DNA of 10,057 bases from an uncultured Oscillospiraceae bacterium. GTDB lineage: Bacteria > Bacillota > Clostridia > Oscillospirales > Oscillospiraceae. The position numbers and the translations under genes were made by a program. The stretch is taken from NCBI GenBank assembly GCA_900763675.1, contig CAAFLE010000032.1:1-10057 (forward strand), in the 5' to 3' direction. Each line of letters starts with the position of its first letter. Within the stretch, counting starts at the first letter, position 1. The notes below the pieces were generated by a model. That model had not been told where the DNA came from, searched no databases, and saw only the letters and a program-made list of their open reading frames with translations. This document shows, piece by piece, positions 4,488 through 10,057 of this stretch.

Positions 4488-6308
4488 TTACTTCTTGCCG
4501 TGGATGTTCTTCATGCGCTGGCTGTGGTCGAGAATGCGCTTGCGCAGACGGAGGTTCTTGGGCGTTACCTCCAGCAGCTCGTCGTCCGCCAGGAATTCCA
4601 TGCACTGTTCGAGCGACATCTGCCGCGGCGGAACGAGCCGCAGCGCCTCGTCCGAACCGGAAGCGCGGGTATTCGTGAGGTGCTTCGTGCGGCAGACGTT
4701 CACCGGGATGTCCTCCTGCTTTGGGCTGACGCCGACGATCATGCCGCCGTAGACCGGCGTGCCGGGCGTAATGAACATGATGCCGCGCTCCTGCGCGTTC
4801 CAGATGCCGTAGGCAACCGCCTCGCCCTGCTCCCACGCGATGAGAGAGCCGGTCGAACGGCGCGTGACCTCGCCCTTGTAGGGGGCGTAGCTGTCAAACA
4901 CCGACGCCATGATGCCCTCGCCGTGGGTGTCGGTGAGAAACTCGTTCCGGTAGCCGAAAAGTCCCCGGCTCGGCACGAGGAAGATGAGGCGCATACGCGC
5001 ACCCACCGGCGTCATTTCCTTCAGCTCCGCCTTGCGCGTGCCGAGCTTTTCGATGACCGAGCCGACATACTCCTGCGGCACATCCGCCACAAGCTCCTCC
5101 ATCGGCTCGAGGAGATTGCCCTTTTCGTCGCGCTGCATGAGCACACGCGGGGGCGATACCTGAAATTCATAGCCTTCGCGGCGCATCGTCTCGATGAGGA
5201 TCGAGAGCGACATCTCGCCGCGTCCGGCGACGTTGAAGCTGTCGGTGCTGCCCTCCACGTCCGTGACGCGCAGCGACACGTCCTTGAGCGTTTCGCGGTA
5301 AAGCCGGTCGCGGATCTGGCGGCTGGTGACGAACTTGCCCTCGCGTCCGGCAAAGGGGGAGTTGTTGACCGAGAACGTCATTTCCATCGTCGGCGCGGAA
5401 ATTTTCACGAACGGCAGCGGCTCGGGCGTACCCACCGCGCAGATCGTGTCGCCGATGGTGACGTCGCCGATGCCGCTCATGGCGATGATGTTGCCCGCCG
5501 CGGCTTCCGTCACGGGGACCTTGGCAAGACCGCTGAACTCATAGAGCGAAACCGCCTTCGCCTTGCGCGGCGCGGCGTCCGGCGAATGGTAGTTGCACAC
5601 GGCGATCTCCTCGTTCTGGCGGATCGTGCCGCGCTCAATGCGTCCGATGGCAATGCGCCCGACGAATTCGTTATAGTCGAGCGAGGAAACGAGCATCTGG
5701 AACGGCGCCGCGGTGTCCTGCGACGGCTCGGGGATATATTCGAGAATGGTGTCGAACAGCGGCTGGAGATCGGTCCCCGGCACGTCCGGCGAATAGGACG
5801 CCGTACCCTGCCGGCCCGAGCAGAACAGCATCGGGGAGTCAAGCTGCTCGTCCGTGGCGTTCAGGTCCATCAGCAGCTCCAGCACCTCGTCCACGACCTC
5901 GTGAACGCGCTGGTCGGGGCGGTCGATCTTGTTGACGACGACAATTACGCGGTGACCCAGCTCCAGCGCCCGACCCAGCACGAACCGCGTCTGCGGCATG
6001 GGACCCTCGGCGGCGTCCACGAGCAGGATGACGCCGTTGACCATTTTGAGAACGCGCTCGACCTCTCCGCCGAAGTCGGCATGACCCGGCGTATCGACAA
6101 TGTTGATCTTGACGCCCTTGTACGTGACGGCGGTGTTCTTCGCGAGAATGGTAATGCCGCGTTCGCGCTCGAGATCGCCCGAGTCCATCACGCGCTCCAC
6201 GACCTCCTGATTTTCGCGGTACACGCCCGACTGCTTGAGCATTTCGTCCACGAGCGTCGTCTTGCCGTGGTCAACGTGGGCAATGATGGCAATATTGCGT
6301 AGCTTCAT
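4488..6308 (-). CDS. typA: Translational GTPase TypA/BipA
   Basis: A 606-residue ribosome-associated GTPase of the EF-G-like class, about the usual full length. TypA/BipA binds the ribosome and supports 50S assembly and growth under stress. The GTPase motifs are intact: P-loop AHVDHGKTT (10-18), switch I RGIT (50-53), DTPGHADF (72-79) and NKID (126-129). The EF-G-like domains II, III and V follow, with the family-typical GRGEMSLSILIETMRREGYE near residue 365, and end in the TypA C-terminal domain (LRKRILDHSQRMKNIHGKK). The ATG at 6308 has GGAG 10 nt upstream. The gene has its own promoter at 6343-6371 and ends at a bidirectional terminator. It appears to be a normal, monocistronic housekeeping gene and a good taxonomic marker for the window. 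Confidence 0.97.
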   Translation of the reverse strand: MKLRNIAIIAHVDHGKTTLVDEMLKQSGVYRENQEVVERVMDSGDLERERGITILAKNTAVTYKGVKINIVDTPGHADFGGEVERVLKMVNGVILLVDAAEGPMPQTRFVLGRALELGHRVIVVVNKIDRPDQRVHEVVDEVLELLMDLNATDEQLDSPMLFCSGRQGTASYSPDVPGTDLQPLFDTILEYIPEPSQDTAAPFQMLVSSLDYNEFVGRIAIGRIERGTIRQNEEIAVCNYHSPDAAPRKAKAVSLYEFSGLAKVPVTEAAAGNIIAMSGIGDVTIGDTICAVGTPEPLPFVKISAPTMEMTFSVNNSPFAGREGKFVTSRQIRDRLYRETLKDVSLRVTDVEGSTDSFNVAGRGEMSLSILIETMRREGYEFQVSPPRVLMQRDEKGNLLEPMEELVADVPQEYVGSVIEKLGTRKAELKEMTPVGARMRLIFLVPSRGLFGYRNEFLTDTHGEGIMASVFDSYAPYKGEVTRRSTGSLIAWEQGEAVAYGIWNAQERGIMFITPGTPVYGGMIVGVSPKQEDIPVNVCRTKHLTNTRASGSDEALRLVPPRQMSLEQCMEFLADDELLEVTPKNLRLRKRILDHSQRMKNIHGKK

Positions 6309-6342
6309 AAAAACACATCTCCATATTCAAATCCAGCGCGGT

Positions 6343-6371
6343 ATTATATCACACTGCGCCGCACAAGGAAA
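6343..6371 (-). promoter_or_regulatory. typA promoter
   Basis: Minus strand: a perfect TATAAT (6348-6343) preceded by TG at the extended -10 position (TGATATAAT). A weak -35 TTTCCT (6371-6366) lies 17 nt away. Transcription would start near 6336, giving a leader of about 28 nt. A-rich runs on the minus strand (6372-6400) just upstream could serve as an UP-like element. Confidence 0.7.
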
Positions 6372-6405
6372 GTTTTTTTCGCATATTTTTTTGTTTTTTT
6401 GAACG

Positions 6406-6445
6406 AAAAGGAGGACCGTCCCCGCCCTGTTGGGGTCGATCCTCC
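6406..6445 (-). terminator. Intrinsic terminator of the small RNA
   Basis: In the minus-strand RNA: GGAGGAUCG (6445-6437) pairs with CGGUCCUCC (6418-6410), with one U-G pair. There is then an A-A mismatch and CCCC/GGGG, with loop AACAGGGC. UUUU (6409-6406) follows. A 13-bp interrupted stem plus U-run makes a strong factor-independent terminator. Confidence 0.75.
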
Positions 6446-6536
6446 GAGGAGAAAAGTATTGGTCCCTCCGCGCTGCTGTGCTGGGCAGACGGAGGACGGA
6501 AAGCCGGCTTCTTATGGAAAGCCCAACTTCCCCGCC
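6406..6536 (-). ncRNA. Structured small RNA of unknown family, about 131 nt
   Basis: This stretch has no credible gene but has its own consensus promoter (6543-6571) and a strong intrinsic terminator at its end. Predicted pairs in the minus-strand RNA: an apical stem CCUCCG (6495-6490) / CGGAGG (6470-6465) capped by a CUGC/GCAG helix. The segment AAGCC (6510-6506) is flanked by two copies of GGCUUUCC (6523-6516 and 6505-6498), so it can pair either way. GUUGGGC (6527-6521) can pair with GCCCAGC (6486-6480) or with CCCAAC in the terminator loop. A 6S-like RNA, with a rod, central bubble and a small hairpin, is one possibility. A riboswitch-type leader for typA is less likely, since typA has its own promoter after the terminator. 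The 5' end is inferred from the promoter. Confidence 0.5.
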
Positions 6537-6542
6537 ATTATG

Positions 6543-6571
6543 ATATTAGCGCAATTATTCCTTTCTGTCAA
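6543..6571 (-). promoter_or_regulatory. Consensus promoter of the small RNA
   Basis: Minus strand: perfect TTGACA (6571-6566), 17-nt spacer, TAATAT (6548-6543). Transcription should start near 6536. It begins only 15 nt after the stop of the last phage-operon gene, and no start codon with a ribosome binding site and a usable frame follows. Confidence 0.72.
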
Positions 6572-6586
6572 GGAACAATTTAAAAA

Positions 6587-7591
6587 TTAAATGCTTTCGC
6601 CGTCCGAACCGGCGCCGGAGGCGCGGAGCAGTTTCCAGATCTCCTCCGCCTCGTCGCTCGAAAGCTCTCCGGCGGCAAGCTGCGCGGCGATATACTCCAC
6701 GGCGGCGTCCGTGCCGTTCTCGGCGTTGAGCAGCAGCGTCTGCGAGAGCGTGTCGCCGAGCGTCGGGCTGGAGGACGCGCCGCCCGCGCCGTTCCATGCG
6801 CGGCGCAGCCCTGCCACCTTGCCGTTTTTGCCCATCCAGACCTCGGCGAGATAATCCGCCTGCTCCTGTGTGAGTCCAAGATCGAGATAGCCGGAGTAGT
6901 CGCCCGCCGCGGCAAGCAGCGCGGCGGTTTTCGCAGCGTTTTCCCGGCGCTGCTTTTCCACCTCCTGCCAGAGCCTGGTAAGATTTTCGCCGTGTGTCTT
7001 TTTCGCCTCGGCATCGGCGCGGTCCTGCTCGGTTTTCGCCGCGGCAAGACGGGAATCGCGCCGTGAAAACGTCTCCGCCTCCTCGGAGAGACGCGCCCGC
7101 TCGTTCTCGGCAAGCTCCTCGCCGTAGGAGTTTGCCAGACGCACCTGCGAAGACTCCGTCAGTCCGCCGGTGATGCCCTGCGCGGCAAGCCGCTGCGGCA
7201 GCGTGCGGCAGCTTTCCATATACTCGCGGTAAAGCTGGCGGTCGGTGCTTTTGTATCCGCCGCGGATGCGGCGGAGCGCGTCCTGCGCATCGCGCTCGGC
7301 GCTCTCGGCGGCAGCTTCGGCAGTGCGCCTGTTCCCGGCAAGCTCGTCGGCGTAGCGGTCGGCGTAATACTGCCCCATGACCTCGCCGTAGCTCGGGCGG
7401 CGTGCCGCCGGAGCTTCCTCTCCGGCAGACGCTTTGTTTTCCTTGCTGCCGTTCGCATCGCCGGTCGTCGCGGCAGGCTCGCTCCACGCCGCGCCCGGCG
7501 GATTCGGTTTCTTTTTCTTTTTCAGCTCTTCCGCGAGTTTGCCGGTAGATTCGGTCTTTTTCGCCGTTGTACCCATGTCGAACAATTTCAT
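6587..7591 (-). CDS. Phage-associated coiled-coil protein (possible scaffold or virion protein)
   Basis: A 334-residue soluble protein, very rich in Ala, Glu, Arg and Lys. It has a short lysine run at 25-29, a low-complexity Ala/Gly/Glu region to about 65, and a long charged helical stretch at about 75-225 that should form coiled coil. Within it lies the motif TLPQRLAAQGITGGLTESSQ (about 129-148), which resembles a recurring motif in head-region proteins of Clostridia phages. The C-terminal part (about 235-334) is a predicted helical domain. AAGGAG precedes the ATG, which overlaps the stop of the 34-residue zinc-ribbon gene (ATGA). It is the last gene of the operon and lies next to the portal gene, so a scaffold, internal virion or head-completion role is plausible. 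I cannot name the family. Confidence 0.7.
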   Translation of the reverse strand: MKLFDMGTTAKKTESTGKLAEELKKKKKPNPPGAAWSEPAATTGDANGSKENKASAGEEAPAARRPSYGEVMGQYYADRYADELAGNRRTAEAAAESAERDAQDALRRIRGGYKSTDRQLYREYMESCRTLPQRLAAQGITGGLTESSQVRLANSYGEELAENERARLSEEAETFSRRDSRLAAAKTEQDRADAEAKKTHGENLTRLWQEVEKQRRENAAKTAALLAAAGDYSGYLDLGLTQEQADYLAEVWMGKNGKVAGLRRAWNGAGGASSSPTLGDTLSQTLLLNAENGTDAAVEYIAAQLAAGELSSDEAEEIWKLLRASGAGSDGESI

Positions 7592-7692
7592 TTTTTCTTC
7601 TCCTTATTGTATTTCATGCATTTCGGATTGCGGCACACCCACTGCGCCGCCGTTTTTCGCAGCATCTCAATGCCGCAGCACGGGCATTTCAT
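7588..7692 (-). CDS. 34-residue zinc-ribbon protein in the phage operon
   Basis: A very small gene between the portal and coiled-coil genes. The protein begins MKCPCCGIEMLRK and continues to CRNPKCMKYN with a lysine-rich tail (KEKKK). The cysteine pairs CPCC (3-6) and CRNPKC (20-25) form a classical four-cysteine zinc-ribbon pattern. Its ATG overlaps the TGA of the portal gene (ATGA, 7692-7689), and its own TGA overlaps the ATG of the next gene in the same way. Coding is supported by both couplings and by the conserved motif spacing rather than by length. Function is unknown; such mini zinc ribbons can bind nucleic acid or protein. Confidence 0.72.
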   Translation of the reverse strand: MKCPCCGIEMLRKTAAQWVCRNPKCMKYNKEKKK

Positions 7693-9449
7693 GCGGTCGT
7701 CACCGCCTCTCCGGGCGCGGCGGACGCAAAGCGCCGCTCCCACTCACCGACGATCTCCCGCCGTTCGGGGATGTCGAGGATCTCCAGCTCCGCGGCGAAG
7801 ATACGCCAGTTTTCCGCCGTAATGTTCGAGCGCGTGAGACTGTCGAGCGCTTCCAGCGTCGTCTGCCGGTCGCGCCGCGCTCCGTCGGCGGCCTGCACGG
7901 TGATGTCCAGCCGCGGGAAAAATTCCCGCTCGGCGCGAAGCACCTCGCCGGACAGCGAGCGCACCTCCGGCAGTGTGCGGGCAAAGTCGGCGCTGTTGTA
8001 GATCATGCGCCGCCCCGGCGTGTCCGCGCCCTCCGGTGCGCCGAGATAGAGCATCCGGCCGTCGTCGAAAAACTCCAGCGAGAGCCAGTCGAGCAGCTCG
8101 TAGAGCCGCTCAAAGCCGGCATTTCTGTCGGAGCGCTTGATGTCCGCCTGTTCGCGCCCGTCCGAGCGGAGCATGGAAAGCCCCGACGCGGTCGTGACAC
8201 GCGCCGTCTCCTTGCCGGTGCCGGTGTCGTAATTGCGGCTGGCGCGTTCGATCTGCTCTTTGAACCACGTGATGTCCATCGCCGCCTTGCCGATGCTCTG
8301 CAAGCCGCCGAGCCGCTGCACGCCGCCCATGCGTCCCTGCTTGAGATGGACGACCGCGCCCGGCTCGTTCGTCAGCTCCTCGCCGTCGGCGAGCGCCCCG
8401 TCCTCCACGAGCAGAATGTCGTTGGAGAGAAAGCTGTCGTTCAGCAGCGCCGCGGCAAGCTTTCGGTCGGCGGCATCCACGAGATCGAGAATCGCGGCAA
8501 GCTCGCTTTTGTTCCAGAAGCGGTTTTCGTCCTGAATGCGCCAGTAATGCACGAACGGGAAAAGCGCGTTCTGAGCGCACGTCCGCTTCCAGTAGTTCGG
8601 GATATACCGCAGCTCGTGACCGCCCGCCTGGATGGAGCAGGCGACCGCCCCGGCGGGGATCGTCTCGCCGTCCGCGGCGGTTTCGACCGGCTGGCGGAAC
8701 CAATGCTCCAGCACCTGCACGGTGTCATCCTCATCGTGCAGAGCGCTCGTCATGTCAAAGATCTCGCTGCGCGGCACATAATCCGCGCCGAGCGCTTCCT
8801 CCGCCGTGAGACCGAGCCGTTCGAGATCGTCCCGGAAAAGCTGGGCAAAGCGTACCTTGTGAACGCGGTAAACATAGTCGAGATACTGTCCGTCCTGTAC
8901 GCTGCCGCCGCGCACCGCCGGGTCGGGGAACACCGATTCCACGGGAATGTCACGCACGCGGATGTCCCCCTCGTTCTCGCCGCAGCGCATATCCTCGTCC
9001 CAGTACGCTTTCCAGAAGGCGTCGCCGAGCTTCAGCAGCCGCCGCTCGTTGCGCGTGTTCATGTCGGACAGGCGGTTGTTCTCCGCAATGTACCGCACGG
9101 CAAACTCGCGCCGCTTCGCCATCGTGCTGTCAAGATCGTCGTCGCGCCCGCGGAATTCCGGCTGCGGCACGGTCGGCTCGATCTGGCTCTCGACGAGGAT
9201 ATAGGGATCGGGAATGCTCGCCGGGAGCCACGGAATGTCGTTGTCGCGGCAGAACTCGGTGAGATCACGTGTCACGTCATGGATGCCGTTATAATAGTCG
9301 TTGTACCGCTCCCACTCGATCTCCACGGCGGTGCGGGCGCTTTTGGCGCGTTGGAAGAGCGCAAGCGCCGTTCTCTCGCGCTCTTCGCGGGTGGAATAGT
9401 CGTAGCCGGAAACGCTCTCCGGCAGCGCGGTTTTCTTTCGTTTTTTCAT
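7689..9449 (-). CDS. Phage portal protein
   Basis: A 586-residue protein resembling podovirus/P22-type portal proteins, which form the twelve-subunit ring at one capsid vertex through which DNA is packaged and ejected. The N-terminal part is alpha-helical and charged with the portal-like stretch EWERYNDYYNG (about 44-54), PDPYILVESQIEP (about 81-93) and RDIPVESVFPDP (about 165-176). The middle includes LFPFVHYWRIQDENRFWNKS and a helical stem-like section AAILDLVDAADRKLAAALLN. The C-terminal third is helical. Length is within the usual range. It starts one nucleotide after the lysozyme gene, with a G-rich stretch acting as Shine-Dalgarno. Assignment is by overall pattern and context; there is no short diagnostic motif. 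Confidence 0.72.
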   Translation of the reverse strand: MKKRKKTALPESVSGYDYSTREERERTALALFQRAKSARTAVEIEWERYNDYYNGIHDVTRDLTEFCRDNDIPWLPASIPDPYILVESQIEPTVPQPEFRGRDDDLDSTMAKRREFAVRYIAENNRLSDMNTRNERRLLKLGDAFWKAYWDEDMRCGENEGDIRVRDIPVESVFPDPAVRGGSVQDGQYLDYVYRVHKVRFAQLFRDDLERLGLTAEEALGADYVPRSEIFDMTSALHDEDDTVQVLEHWFRQPVETAADGETIPAGAVACSIQAGGHELRYIPNYWKRTCAQNALFPFVHYWRIQDENRFWNKSELAAILDLVDAADRKLAAALLNDSFLSNDILLVEDGALADGEELTNEPGAVVHLKQGRMGGVQRLGGLQSIGKAAMDITWFKEQIERASRNYDTGTGKETARVTTASGLSMLRSDGREQADIKRSDRNAGFERLYELLDWLSLEFFDDGRMLYLGAPEGADTPGRRMIYNSADFARTLPEVRSLSGEVLRAEREFFPRLDITVQAADGARRDRQTTLEALDSLTRSNITAENWRIFAAELEILDIPERREIVGEWERRFASAAPGEAVTTA

Positions 9450-9450
9450 G

Positions 9451-10057
9451 TCATACCCCCAGAATCCGGTTTACCTCGCTCTGCACGAGATCGTAGAACC
9501 ACGTGCCGAGCTTCTGTTTTCTCTCTTCGCCGTTGCCCCATTGGGCATTGATGACCTCCCGCGCCATCGCCGTGACGTTCACCGTCCTGTCCTCCGGTGC
9601 GGGCGATTCCGGCAGCGGCTCGCCGTCAAAGTAGCTCAGCGGCACATACATCACGTCGAGATCGAGCGGAGCGCCCCGGTACTGGTGCATAATGCACCGG
9701 TCGCGGAGATCGGGATAATTCACCCCGTCGTTCGCGCCCCACGCCGCGATCCACTTATCGAACCCCGTCTCGCCGATGTGGCTTTCAAACCAGCTCAGGC
9801 TGGCGTATACGCCCGTGCGGATGCCCGCGTTCTGCATCTCGCCGCAGAACGTTTTGCACATCGCCGTGATTGTCTCGTCCGTCGGAAAGCCGTTCTTCTG
9901 CTTGTAGCCGTCCGCATCCTCCATGTCGAACCAGACGCCGAGCCGGGGCTTTCTGCCGTTCAGGAACTTGAGACACGCCGCCGCTTCCTCCCGCGCCTGC
10001 TCCTCGTTGAGAGCGTAGGAATACCAGTACAGCCCCCACGGGATGGAGAGCGCGTCG
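9451..10057 (-). CDS. GH25 lysozyme (phage endolysin) with C-terminal Cpl-7-like motif, partial
   Basis: Missing its N-terminus at the right edge; 201 residues are visible. GLYWYSYAL (8-16) and GVWFDMED (40-47) carry the conserved acidic pair of GH25 muramidases, which cut the beta-1,4 bond between N-acetylmuramic acid and N-acetylglucosamine. Further family features are TGVYASLSWFESHI (about 82-95), DKWIAAWG (about 100-107) and MHQYRG (about 123-128). The last 43 residues (VTAMAREVINAQWGNGEERK then ... VQSEVNRILGV) form one Cpl-7/CW_7 wall-binding motif, but its centre is altered: the usual LTAAGYDYD is GTWFYD. Such enzymes release phage from the host cell or act from the virion. The stop codon is 1 nt before the portal ATG, which places a lysin directly upstream of the portal. 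Confidence 0.9.
   Translation of the reverse strand, partial: DALSIPWGLYWYSYALNEEQAREEAAACLKFLNGRKPRLGVWFDMEDADGYKQKNGFPTDETITAMCKTFCGEMQNAGIRTGVYASLSWFESHIGETGFDKWIAAWGANDGVNYPDLRDRCIMHQYRGAPLDLDVMYVPLSYFDGEPLPESPAPEDRTVNVTAMAREVINAQWGNGEERKQKLGTWFYDLVQSEVNRILGV

Noticed and set aside
4458..6302. A 614-codon open frame on the plus strand
   Set aside because: It is the exact antisense of typA, which has every GTPase motif. The translation is Arg/His/Asp-rich low complexity, typical of a GC-rich shadow frame.
6372..6400. T-runs on the plus strand upstream of typA as a terminator
   Set aside because: No hairpin precedes them on the plus strand and no plus-strand gene ends here.
6399..6590. 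A 63-codon plus-strand frame across the small RNA
   Set aside because: No Shine-Dalgarno, and it runs straight through the terminator hairpin; the palindromic structure explains the sequence better than coding.
7434..9551. A 705-codon open frame on the plus strand
   Set aside because: Antisense to the portal and neighbouring genes, without recognisable domains or a ribosome binding site; a shadow of high-GC coding.

Overview
The window looks like a chromosomal piece from a gut-type Clostridia bacterium (Oscillospirales/Ruminococcaceae-like). This rests on strong AGGAGG-type ribosome binding sites, a generally GC-rich coding background broken by AT-rich patches, a Clostridia-type large serine recombinase remnant, and protein families typical of that group. 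Almost everything reads on the minus strand. The exception is the arabinose-isomerase-like gene.

Layout: (1) 1-523: AT-rich, minus-strand pair, a partial protein running off the left edge preceded by a zinc-ribbon/DUF2007-like gene with a good promoter. (2) 533-631: a 32-codon remnant of a site-specific serine recombinase. (3) 743-2576: a terminator, then a vWA-domain gene and a macro-domain/HTH fusion gene with its own promoter, probably one ADP-ribose-related operon. (4) 2494-4365: wreckage of a sugar (arabinose) locus. It holds a GntR/LacI-type regulator with its middle deleted, an AT-rich control region with an AraR-like inverted repeat, and on the plus strand a chimera of an alpha/beta-hydrolase piece fused to the C-terminal three quarters of L-arabinose isomerase. 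(5) 4441-6371: a two-way terminator and the housekeeping GTPase gene typA/bipA with its promoter. (6) 6406-6571: an apparently independent, structured small RNA with a consensus promoter and a strong intrinsic terminator. (7) 6587-10057: a tightly packed minus-strand phage operon: GH25 lysozyme (partial), portal protein, a 34-residue zinc-ribbon protein, and a coiled-coil protein.

How the parts work together: the phage genes are translationally coupled (1-nt gap, then two ATGA overlaps) and form one module, but no integrase, terminase or capsid gene is visible. The vWA and macro genes form a coupled pair with a hairpin that can mask the vWA ribosome binding site. The sugar locus appears inactivated by several deletions that left fused open reading frames.

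Most notable: the unidentified small RNA, the chimera at a shared Ala-His-Gly site, the run of deletion scars in 4 kb, and the unusual lysin-portal-zinc ribbon-coiled coil order. I did not find CRISPR arrays, tRNA or rRNA genes, or intact transposases.
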